Assembly: GCA_964019135.1 (NCBI GenBank)
Contig: OZ025252.1
Coordinates: forward strand, 44,056,959 to 44,120,958
Reading direction: 5' to 3'
DNA: 64,000 bases
Source of the DNA: Arenicola marina
Taxonomy: Eukaryota > Annelida > Polychaeta > Arenicolidae
Position 1 is the stretch's first letter, and each line of letters begins with the position of its first letter. Below are positions 23,893 to 33,418 of this stretch, one piece after another. Made by a program: the position numbers and the translations under genes. Below the pieces are notes generated by a model. It ran no database searches. It was not told the DNA's origin and saw nothing but the letters and a program-made list of their open reading frames with translations.

Positions 23893-25812
23893 AACCCTGA
23901 CCGGAGTCGCCGCTTAACCCTGAGTAGAGTCGCCGCTTAACTCTGACCAGAATCGCCGCTTAACCCTGACTAGAGTCGCCGCTTAACCCTGACCAGAGTC
24001 ACCGCTTAACCCTGACCAGAGTCACCGCTTAACCCTGAGCAAAGTCGCGCTTAACCCTGACCGGAGTCGCCGCTTAACCTGACCAGATTCGCGCCTAACC
24101 CTGACCAGAGTCGCCGCTTAACCCTGACTAGATTCGCCGCTCAACCCTGAACAGAGTCGCCGCTTAGTCAGGACCAGAGTCGCCGCTTAACCCTGACCAG
24201 AGTCGCCGCTTAACCCTGACCAGAGTCGCCGCTTAACCCTAACCAGAGTCGCCGCTTAACCCTGACCGGGGTCGCCGCTTAACCCTGACCAGAGTCGCCG
24301 CTTAACCCTGAGCAAAGTCGCGCTTAACTCTGGCCAGAATCGCGGCTTAACCCTGACCAGAGCCGCCGCTTAACCCTGAGCAAAGTCGCGCTTAACTCTG
24401 GCCAGAATCGCGGCTTAACCCTGACCAGAGCCGCTGCTTAACCCTGACCAGAGTCGCCGCTTAGTCCTGACCAGAGTCGCCGCTTAACCCTGACCGGAGT
24501 CGCCGCTTAACTCTGACCAGAGTCGCCGCTTAGTCCTGACCAGAGTCGCCGCTTAACTCTGACCAGAGTCGCCGCTTAACCCTGACCAGAGTCGCCGCTT
24601 AACTCTGACCAGAGTCGCCGCTTAGTCCTGACCAGAGTCGCCGCTTAACTCTGACCAGAGTCGCCGCTTAACCCTGACCAGAGTCGCCGCTTAACCCTGA
24701 CCAGAGTCGCCGCTTAACCCTGACCGGAGTCCCGGCTTAACCCTGACCAGAGTCGCCGCTTAACCCTGACCAGAGTCGCCGCTTAACCCTGACCAGAGTC
24801 GCCGCTTAACCCTGACCAGTGTCGCCGCGTAGTCCTGACCAGAGTCGCCGCTTAACCCTGACCGGAGTCGCCGCTTAGTCCTGACCAGAGTCCCGGCTTA
24901 ACTCTGACCAGAGTCGCCGCTTAACCCTAACCAGAGTCGCCGCTTAACCCTGACCGGAGTCGCCGCTTAACTCTGGCCAGAATCGCGGCTTAATCCTGAC
25001 CAGAGTCGCCGCTTAACCCTGACCAGAGACGCCGCTTAACCCTGACCAGTGTCGCCGCGTAGTCCTGACCAGAGTCGCCGCTTAACCCTGACCGGAGTCG
25101 CCGCTTAGTCCTGACCAGAGTCCCGGCTTAACTCTGACCAGAGTCGCCGCTTAACCCTAACCAGAGTCGCCGCTTAACCCTGAGCAAAGTCGCGCTTAAC
25201 TCTGGCCAGAATCGCGGCTTAATCCTGACCAGAGTCGCCGCTTAACCCTGACCAGAGTCGCCGCTTAACCCTGACTAGAGTCGCCGCTTAGTCCTGACCA
25301 GAGTCGCCGCTTAACCCTGACTAGAGTCGCCGCTTAGTCCTGACCAGAGTCGCCGCTTAACCCTGCCCAGAGTCGCCGCTTAACCCTGACCAGTGTCGCC
25401 GCGTAGTCCTGACCAGAGTCGCCGCTTAACCCTGACCGGAGTCGCCGCTTAGTCCTGACCAGAGTCCCGGCTTAACTCTGACCAGAGTCGCCGCTTAACC
25501 CTAACCAGAGTCGCCGCTTAACCCTGAGCAAAGTCGCGCTTAACTCTGGCCAGAATCGCGGCTTAACCATAACCAGAGTCGCCGCTTAACCCTGACCAGA
25601 GTCGCCGCTTAACCCTGACCGGAGTCCTGGCTTAACCCTGACCAGAGTCGCCGCTTAACCCTGACCAGAGTCACCGCTTAACCATGACCGGAGTCACTGC
25701 TTAACCCTGACCAGAGTCGCCGCTTAACCCTGACCAGAGTCGCCGCTTAACCCTGACCAGAGTTGCCGCTTAACCCTGTCCGGAGTCACTGCTTAACCCC
25801 TGACCAGAGTCG
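23893..25812. repeat. 23-bp minisatellite array with higher-order structure
   Basis: About 83 units of 23 bp (agtcgccgcttaaccctgac followed by cag). The rare variant gaccagtgtcgccgcgtag occurs at 24813, 25043 and 25388, spaced 230 and 345 bp, which is 10 and 15 whole units. A gagcaaagtcgcgcttaac variant also recurs. Blocks of units have therefore been copied together. Confidence 0.96.
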
Positions 25813-26065
25813 CACCTCTATTTAAGCCAACATACAGGCTACTCATAATCGTCCACCATATGTTCAATATTTAGATGTTTGTCTTGTCTTTGCTTACTAT
25901 GACCTGTGTGCATCCAGCGGGCACGGAGACCACGCCAGGTAAATATGGCGAGTACCCGCGACAGTAAATGCCTTGTTTGTAGTCCTCGCCGACAGGACAA
26001 CAAAGCGAGGGACATGTCATTATCAAGCTCTAGTATCCCCTCAGCTTCAAAGGCAGCGGCATAAA

Positions 26066-26312
26066 AAGAGGCGAAAGCGCGAGAATGCGCCCACGTGAGA
26101 ATAAAATGCGCGCACGCGAGAACGCGTGGCCAAGAATCCGAGATCACGTGAACTCGAGGGCGAGATCGCGAGAACGCGAGGGTAAGAACGGGATGTTAAT
26201 CTCGCCCTCGCACTCTCGCCCTCGAGTTCACGTGATCTCGGATTCTTGGCCACGCGTTCTCGCGTGCGCGCATTCTATTCTCGCGTGCGCGCATTCTCGC
26301 GCTTTCGCCTCT
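26066..26312. repeat. large inverted repeat (foldback element), arms about 100 bp
   Basis: The left arm (26066-26165) and right arm (26214-26312) are reverse complements with about three mismatches. The spacer between them is 48 bp. The arms are GC- and CpG-rich and include cgcgtggccaagaatccgag and cacgtgaactcgagggcgag, with internal repeats of gcgagaatgcgcgcacgcg. The DNA or RNA could form a hairpin of about 100 bp. Clear target-site duplications are not visible. A foldback transposon or MITE is the likeliest origin. Confidence 0.92.
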
Positions 26313-27383
26313 TTCGCCTCCAATGCAGGCAATAGACAGCGTTTGGCATACTTTGGTGCAACATTAGTTTTCTTCGACCTCAATCCCCGCCCCACCCCCG
26401 ATCGATTTGGAGTGGAATGGAATGGTCCGCGAATGACAAACACTGGTTCCATGAGGCGAACGATGAAGGTCGGCCCGGGATCAAGTCATAAGTCAACCCT
26501 TTTGGTGTTCAGTCTGTGTGCCTCGCCATGTCAACAAGAGAAGGTCGAGTGGCAGATAAAAAAAAGTACATGTATATAAACGTGGACAGCAATATAGAGG
26601 CCTTCCCTACAGTGTCGCGGTGGTTGGTTTGTTGATTAGATACGGGTATACGTCGGCATGGTAACGCAGGGGGTCGTCACGGAGCCGCTAGGGAGCCGGG
26701 CAATGTGTGGAGTGTTTAGGGGTACTCACGGGCGATGAGGAGCACTCTGAATGACAGAAGTAATGCACCCCTCACTCACCTTCTCACCTCCATAGGGGCC
26801 CGGGGGCGATACGATATATATGTTAATATGTAAAATATATTTCAAGCAATGATTAGTTTTGGCCCTCCCTGTTTTTGATTTGGGCTACGGACAGAACTTG
26901 ACAGATTTATGACCCGCAGCTATATATATTTGGATGAATATAGATCGACTTATTAACCTTTAGCAGTGTACTTCAAGCAATGCATTGGCTGTTAAAAATA
27001 TATGAAAAAAAGATGCCTCTCCCTTCGCCTCCCCCTGGCCTACTCCGTCGGCCAATGTATAACAAGCTGGTCCATGCACCATTCTCGATAACGGGAAAGC
27101 AACTCGCTCTTCTATTTTGCTCTTCTTTTTGGTAGTAACTTGATTATTCTTCTTTGATTATTATTTTTTGAATTTTGTTTGTTTCTTAGGCTTCAATTTG
27201 TGGGGCACATTTCAATAAGTTCCTACATCCCCCGCTGGTGGCTCTTAAATTTGCATTTTTAAACATGTCCATATGACGCACAACAGGCCCATTCCTGCGC
27301 TATAATTCTGAACATATTATCTGTCTCCCTCCCATGATATAAAAATGACCCGTCCCCAAGTCACTCTCACACTCTTACACCAG
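26313..27383. other. no gene seen
   Basis: Single-copy AT-rich sequence. No tandem array and no recognisable frame. Confidence 0.5.
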
Positions 27384-27455
27384 GGGGCGGTGCGTTCATT
27401 CTCGAGCCGCTTGATGTGCCGATGGGGACCCAAACACCCCATGCCACAGAATACT
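27384..27455 (+). CDS. candidate isolated exon (unrecognised)
   Basis: A pyrimidine-rich tract ends in cttacaccag at 27383. Then comes a 72-nt segment whose frame reads GGAFILEPLDVPMGTQTPHA and TEY, followed by the donor gtaagt at 27456. The length is a multiple of 3, so the exon would be phase-symmetric. No family is recognised, and no partner exons were found within 2 kb on either side. It could be a chance pairing of splice-like signals. Confidence 0.25.
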
Positions 27456-28164
27456 GTAAGTGTTTATTTACCCGACGCGCAAGGATACGGTGACCGTCCA
27501 GTAAAACGCAGTTGCAGAGAGATGCCAGGTATCGCCGCAACGCCATCTGGCGCGTAGTCACGACGCTGCCCGGAAAGTCTTTCCGCTGTTTTTCCACGGG
27601 GTTTATAGACCCGAGGAGGGGGAGTGTTTTGTAGTAGGTGACAGTAGTCTCCAGCCCTGAGCACCGTATGAACGCGCGGCGGACGCGGGGCGTTACCTGG
27701 CAGGTAATGAGATTCACATCCAGGATTACGCCAGGCTAGTCCCACGGTCGGTGCTGCTCGACAGAGGCCGGTCTACAGCTGATCATCCTTGGGTAAGCTT
27801 AGTCAATGTCTGAGCAATGTGGTGTTATGGAATATCGCTAACGTTTTCCTTTGGTTCGAGATATAACGTTTTTAAGTTGACACCAGTCATCGGTCACGTT
27901 TTATTTGATTGGGAATATCGGTCATGTTTGTATAGTTAAAACTCAAATATCGGTCATGTTTAAGATAAGATAAGATAAAGTTGTATTTAACATCTGTATA
28001 TAAAAGTCAACAATAAACATTAGCCCAAGTGCTACTGACCGACAATGATAAAATGACATGGGTTGATGTGATAAATGTGCATATGATAATGAAAGAGCAA
28101 CAACCGAGGAGGGACTATCAAGGCTATCATCTATTTAAACCTTACCCGTTAGCTACGTTAGGGT
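27456..28164. other. no gene recognised
   Basis: Single-copy. 27850-27960 repeats a atatcggtcatgtt motif three or four times. No coding match. Confidence 0.5.
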
Positions 28165-29225
28165 TCTTCACGGCTGCTCGATTTACGAGGTTCTTCAAGG
28201 CGGTTCGGGTTAGGAGGTTCCTCAAGGCGGCACCGTTTAAGAGGTTTTTCAGGGCGGCACCGTTTAGGAGGTTTGTCAAGGCGGCACGGTTTACGAGGTT
28301 TTTCAAGGCGGCTCGTTTAGAAGGTTCTTCGCGGCTGCTCGGTTTACGAGGTTCTTCAAGGCGGTTCGGTTTAGAAAGTTCTTCACGGCTGCTCTGTTTA
28401 CCAGGGTTTTCAAGGCGGCACGGTTTACAAGGTTCTTCAAGGTTGCTCGGTTTACGAGGTTCTTCAAGGCGGCTCGTTTAGAAGGTTCTTCACGGCTGCT
28501 CGGTTTACGAGGTTCTTCAAGGCGGTTCGGTTTGGAAAGTTCTTCACGGCTGCTCGGTTTACAAGGTTCTTCAAGGCGGCTCGTTTAGAAGGTTCTTCAC
28601 GGCTGCTCTGTTTACAAGGTTCTTCAAGGCGGTTCGGTTTGGAAAGTTCTTCACGGCTGCTCGGTTTACAAGGTTCTTCAAGGCGGCTCGTTTAGAAGGT
28701 TCTTCACGGCTGCTCGGTTTACGAGGTTCTTCAAGGCGGTTCGGTTTGGAAAGTTCTTCACGGCTGCTCGGTTTACAAGGTTCTTCAAGGCGGCTCGTTT
28801 AGAAGGTTCTTCACGGCTGCTCTGTTTACAAGGTTCTTCAAGGCGGTTCGGTTTGGAAAGTTCTTCACGGCTGCTCGGTTTACAAGGTTCTTCAAGGCGG
28901 CTCGTTTAGAAGGTTCTTCACGGCTGCTCGGTTTACAAGGTTCTTCAAGGCGGCTCGTTTAGAAGGTTCTTCACGCCTGCTCTGTTTACAAGGTTCTTCA
29001 AGGCGGTTCGGTTTGGAAAGTTCTTCACGGCTGCTCTGTTTACAAGGTTCTTCAAGGCGGTTCGATTTGGAAAGTTCTTCACGGCTGCTCGGTTTACAAG
29101 GTTCTTGAAGGCGGCTCGTTTAGAAGGTTCTTCACGGCTGCTCGGTTTACAAGGTTCTTCAAGGCGGCTCGTTTAGGAGGTTCTTCAGGGCTGCTCGGTT
29201 TAAGAGGTTCTTTAAGGCCGCTCGG
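28165..29225. repeat. 53-bp minisatellite array upstream of the Tctex1 gene
   Basis: About 20 periods of 53 bp, each made of two related half-units: ggttcttcacggctgctcgg then tttacaa, and ggttcttcaaggcggctcg then tttagaa. The half-units diverge more at the left end (28165-28320) and are most uniform in the middle. The array ends about 280 bp before the Tctex1 start codon, so it may lie in the promoter or 5' region. Confidence 0.95.
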
Positions 29226-29345
29226 TTTAGGTCCACTTAGGTCCTTACGTCCTCAGGACCACATTTGCCTTCCGTTATATATTTTGCGAGAAAAATGTTT
29301 CGTTAACCGCCTAGAAATGATATACATATGTATATACATTTTGCA

Positions 29346-29490
29346 GGACGTGGCCGGTGTCACGTACCGCATTCCGCTGGACAAAGTGAGAACCCAGGAC
29401 CTCCGGACTGTGAGGTTTGTGGTGAGGTGTTCAAAGAGTACTACACTTGTTGAGGTGGTGGTCAACATCCTCGAGGTTCTGGCCGCCTGA
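29346..29490 (+). other. open frame directly upstream of and in frame with the Tctex1 gene
   Basis: A good acceptor (acattttgcag, ending at 29346) is followed by a coding-like frame, DVAGVTYRIPLDKVRTQDLR and on to LEVLAA. It ends in TGA at 29488, 18 nt before the Tctex1 ATG and in the same frame. It may be 5' UTR with an upstream open frame, a terminal exon of another gene, or chance. A start codon exists at 29284 if no splicing occurs. The protein is not recognised. Confidence 0.3.
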
Positions 29491-29508
29491 CGGGCTGCCC
29501 GTGTTTCC

Positions 29509-30201
29509 ATGATGACGGAGGCTCTGAGCAAGCGGGCGTTGGAGATGCACGACCGCGGCGGGCACCCAGCGGGGGGGCTCCATGGGTCCGCGTCTACCGC
29601 CAAACGGACCGTGGCCACGGGGGTGCGGGAGCGCGAGGCGACGGCCAGTGAGCGGCGCAGTGACTGGGGTGGCCTCAGCCTCCGTGAGGGTGCCGACGGG
29701 GCGGCCTCGCCGGGCGGCCAGAAGCAGAGTCTGGCCACTCTGATGCGCATCAAGCGCTCCATGACACGGTGGCGCAGCAGTAAGCTGGGCAGCGTCAGCG
29801 TCAGCAGCAGGGAACGAGCCGGGAAAGCACACCCAGTCGTCGTGGAGAACAATTACAAAATGGCGCCGGATGACTCAACACATTTCCGGAGCGCGCCCGT
29901 TCGAGCGATAATGGAGGAAATAGTAAAACGATACATGGAGGCAGAGGAGAATTACGACGTCAGTAAAACACCGTCGCTAGCGAGATTGATATCGGAAGAA
30001 ATAAAGCTTCGCGTGAAAGAGCTGAGCTTCAAACGCTTTAAGTACAGTTGCTATGTGGTGATTGGTCAGAATGTAGGTCAGGGAATGGAGGTGGCGAGCC
30101 GCGCGGTCTGGGACGGAGCCACGGACAGAGCCGTGCACGTGTCCTTCACGACTGGCGACATGTATGCTGTGGCCCTCTTCTTCGCCGTGTACTGTGAGTA
30201 A
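29509..30201 (+). CDS. Tctex1 domain-containing dynein light chain (DYNLT4/5-like)
   Basis: This 230-residue protein belongs to the Tctex-type dynein light chain family. Members bind dynein intermediate chains or ciliary cargo; the exact role of the DYNLT4/5 branch is poorly fixed. Residues 1-115 are a basic, low-complexity extension rich in Arg, Ser and Gly. The Tctex1 fold covers about residues 118-230. NNYKMAPDDSTHFRSAPVR leads in, followed by RAIMEEIVKRYMEAEENYD, ISEEIKLRVKELSFKRFKYS, CYVVIGQNVGQGMEVASRA, VWDGATDRAVHVSFTTGDM and the terminal FFAVYCE. Family members share the VIG, the W-D after the conserved Arg-x-hydrophobic, and a C-terminal YAVYFE-like end. The coding region is one exon. 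Two ATGs sit in tandem at the start. An in-frame stop lies 18 nt upstream (29488-29490), so the frame cannot extend further 5'. Confidence 0.88.
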   Translation: MMTEALSKRALEMHDRGGHPAGGLHGSASTAKRTVATGVREREATASERRSDWGGLSLREGADGAASPGGQKQSLATLMRIKRSMTRWRSSKLGSVSVSSRERAGKAHPVVVENNYKMAPDDSTHFRSAPVRAIMEEIVKRYMEAEENYDVSKTPSLARLISEEIKLRVKELSFKRFKYSCYVVIGQNVGQGMEVASRAVWDGATDRAVHVSFTTGDMYAVALFFAVYCE

Positions 30202-30900
30202 CGCCAGCCGTCTTGGTCCGGAGTGAAACAAATAAGTTGCTCCGTCATGACGTGACCGTTCATGACGTCACTCTGGTGACGTGGACATTGGGATTAATCA
30301 GGTCACATTGTACGTTATGACGTCATAACGACACCGGTCGCCACAGTCAGGGAGGCATTTTGGAATTTTGGTTCTTGTTACGTTCCTATCGTTACGTAAC
30401 AGAACAACGGGTGGAGTTTCATGAGTACTTGGTCGCGTACAATAGAGTGAAGCAATATGTGGGTGAAATCTTCAGTTAAAGGCAGACTGTTGTCTCAAGG
30501 TTATGCCAAGCAAACGGTTGCCTTAAGAGTTACAATACTTTCAAATTACGACATAAGACGCCCGTTAAGATGCGAGTTACAAGAAGATCGTTACTTGTTT
30601 ATAGTTACGATAAGATTGTTACTTTTAGAGTTACGATTTACGACGAAGACTTTTACTTTCGAGTAAAACAAGACCGATGCAGGTAGGCCTGTTTGTTGCT
30701 GGAAGTGTGGTTCTTCAAAGGATATTTAGATCGGTTGTAACGCCACGTCACCAGGTACACTATAAGAATTGTAATCGAATCAGGGTTAAACGAAATTCAG
30801 ACGACGGCAGCTCTCTAATGCAGAGTTCTCGTTTACCTTTGAATTAGTTTCGTTGAATAAACCGACAATTGCATTAAATAAAGTTTTTTGCTGATTTGTA
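30202..30900 (+). terminator. Tctex1 gene 3' UTR with poly(A) signals
   Basis: After the stop the sequence turns AT-rich. Two AATAAA hexamers at 30856-30861 and 30877-30882 are followed by a T/G-rich stretch (gttttttgctgatttg), as expected of an animal cleavage site near 30895. TGACGTCA palindromes lie at 30263-30270 and 30318-30325, and gttacg motifs recur from 30375 to 30660. Confidence 0.65.
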
Positions 30901-31247
30901 TCACATTAATAATTTACATATTTATGATATCAAAGCCAGTCGAGCACAGGATGATCATACTGTGTGTATTGTTGTTTTAAGGTGTGTGCTTGCCTCGCAA
31001 TCGTCATACATCACCAGACGTATCTGTGTTGAGGCCGCCCTGTCAAAAAATAAAAACATGCATGATAAATACCCCGCCCTGTGCCCCGTAAACATGGCTG
31101 CATAGTGTGCACATTAATCTGATCAATATTCGACCAACGTTAAATGTCGAACCACTGCGGCCCAACTCCAGACTTAAAACGTGCTGGCCACGAGGCTGAT
31201 CCTGCCCATCCATCCACTAGGCTGTTACACTGCCTCCCAGGCGAAGT
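30901..31247. other. no gene seen
   Basis: Short spacer between the Tctex1 gene and the next array. No signal noted. Confidence 0.5.
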
Positions 31248-32850
31248 GAGTGCGCCAGGCGGTGTGAGCGCCAGGCGGTGTGAGTGCGCCAGGCGGTGTG
31301 AGCGCGCCAGGCGGTGTGAGCGCGCCAGGCGGAGTGAGTGCGCCAGGCGGTGTGAGCCCCAGGCGGAGTGAGTGCGCCAGGCGGAGTGAGTGCGCCAGGC
31401 GGTGTGAGTGCGCCAGGCGGAGTGAGTGCGCCAGGCGGTGTGAGCGCCAGGCAGAGAGTGCGTCAGGCGGTGTGAGCGCCAGGCGGTGTGAGCGCGCCAG
31501 GCGGAGTGAGTGCGCCAGGCGGTGTGAGCGCCAGGCGGTGTGAGCGCGCCAGGCGGAGTGAGTGCGCCAGGCGGTGTGAGCGCCAGGCGGTGTGAGTGCG
31601 CCAGGCGGTGTGAGTGCGCCAGGCGGAGTGAGTGCGCCAGGCGGAGTGAGTGCGCCAGGCGGTGTGAGCGCGCCAGGCGGTGTGAGTGCGCCAGGCGGAG
31701 TGAGTGCCAGGCGGAGTGAGTGCGCCAAGGCGGTGTGAGCGCCAGGCGGAGTGAGTGCGCCAGGCGGAGTGAGTGCGCCAGGCGGTGTGAGCGCCGGGCG
31801 GAGTGAGTGCGCCAGGCGGAGTGAGTGCGCCAGGCGGTGTGAGCGCCAGGCGGAGTGAGTGCGCCAGGCGGTGTGAGCGCCAGGCGGAGTGAGTGCGCCA
31901 GGCGGAGTGAGTGCAGGCGGAGTGAGTGCGCCAGGCGGAGTGAGTGCGCCAGGCGGTGTGAGCGCCAGGCGGAGTGAGTGCGCCAGGCGGAGTGAGTGCG
32001 CCAGGCGGTGTGAGCGCCAGGCGGAGTGAGTGCGCCAGGCGGAGTGAGTGCGCCAGGCGGAGTGAGTGCGCCAGGCGGTGTGAGCGCGCCAGGCGGTGTG
32101 AGTGCGCCAGGCGGAGTGAGTGCCAGGCGGAGTGAGTGCGCCAAGGCGGTGTGAGCGCCAGGCGGAGTGAGTGCGCCAGGCGGAGTGAGTGCGCCAGGCG
32201 GAGTGAGTGCGCCAGGCGGTGTGAGCGCGCCAGGCGGTGTGAGTGCGCCAGGCGGAGTGAGTGCCAGGCGGAGTGAGTGCGCCAAGGCGGTGTGAGCGCC
32301 AGGCGGAGTGAGTGCGCCAGGCGGAGTGAGTGCGCCAGGCGGTGTGAGCGCCAGGCGGAGTGAGTGCGCCAGGCGGTGTGAGCGCCAGGCGGAGTGAGTG
32401 CGCCAAGGCGGTGTGAGCGCCAGGCGGAGTGAGTGCGCCAGGCGGAGTGAGTGCGCCAGGCGGTGTGAGCGCCAGGCAGAGAGTGCGCCAGGCGGTGTGA
32501 GCGCCAGGCGGAGTGAGTGCGCCAGGCGGTGTGAGTGCGCCAGGCGGAGTGAGTGCGCCAGGCGGTGTGAGCGCCAGGCGGAGTGAGTGCGCCAGGCGGT
32601 GTGAGTGCGCCAGGCGGTGTGAGCGCCAGGCGGAGTGAGTGCGCCAGGCGGTGTGAGTGCGCCAGGCGGAGTGAGTGCGCCAGGCGGTGTGAGCGCCAGG
32701 CGGAGTGAGTGCGCTAGGCGGTGTGAGTGCGCCAGGCGGAGTGAGTGCGCCAGGCGGTGTGAGCGCCAGGCGGTGTGAGCGCCAGGCGGAGTGAGTGCGC
32801 CAGGCGGTGTGAGCGCCAGGCAGAGAGTGCGCCAGGCGGAGTGAGCGCCA
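31248..32850. repeat. 18/16-bp minisatellite array
   Basis: Units of gcgccaggcggagtgagt (18 bp) are mixed with gccaggcggtgtgagc (16 bp) forms, roughly 90-95 in all. Marker variants such as gcgccaaggcggtgtgagcg recur at about 31727, 32142, 32282 and 32403. This indicates copying of multi-unit blocks (one step is about 140 bp). Confidence 0.95.
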
Positions 32851-33199
32851 CGTAGCGGTGGGCTGTGGAGGAGCCTACCCAGCCACTAGTGGAGGAGACT
32901 CATTGATTATGGACGTCCCGACTGCCAGTTAAACTGCCAGTTAAACTGCCGGTTTTACTGCTGATTCAGCCGCTGGGAGCAAGCTTGGTCGGTCAATGCA
33001 TCAACGCAGATTTTGTAACATTTCAGTTGACATATGGCTGTTTAAACTTAACGTCCGTTTGCGCGGCTTGAAAGGGATGAAAGATATTTTCGCTGTCAGA
33101 GGAAAAAGAAAGATCCTCTTTGAACCGAAATGTTGCTAAAAATAAGCGTCTACTGCTGGCGGGTTTTAGGTCACGTGACCGCAAATGAGTGCGTAAGTG
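32851..33199. other. no gene seen
   Basis: Single-copy sequence with a tcacgtga palindrome at about 33172 and a short agttaaactgcc triplication near 32926-32952. Confidence 0.5.
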
Positions 33200-33418
33200 T
33201 TAGCCTGGTCGCAGCGGTCATGAAACTTTAAAGTTTTAAAATGAAATGTTGGGTGTTTAACATCGCTTTTCTGCAGATTTAGGCTAAATTGGTCCAAGAA
33301 ACCTCCTGGGACAATGAAATATTTTTGGATCAAACTTGCCCTTGCAGGTCCCAGGGTTCGTGTTTCTGACCTGTTGATCGGCAATTAAGCCTACATACTT
33401 ACCAACTGAGCTAGGAAG
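33200..33418 (-). repeat. tRNA-derived SINE
   Basis: On the minus strand, cctagctcagttggtaagt matches a tRNA A box. About 50 nt later acacgaaccctggg resembles a B box. A roughly 120-bp body follows, ending in gatgttaaacacccaa and an A/T-rich tail. A TTAAAC-CCAA ending is common in invertebrate tRNA-SINEs. It differs from the copies at 2.5 and 50.2 kb, so it is a second family. Confidence 0.65.

Noticed and set aside
23893-25812. CRISPR-like regular repeats
   Set aside because: These and the other arrays are direct tandem repeats with no unique spacers and no cas genes, in an animal genome.
29253-29852. A 199-codon minus frame opposite the Tctex1 gene
   Set aside because: It is antisense to a clear coding region with GC-rich third positions, and it has no recognisable domain.
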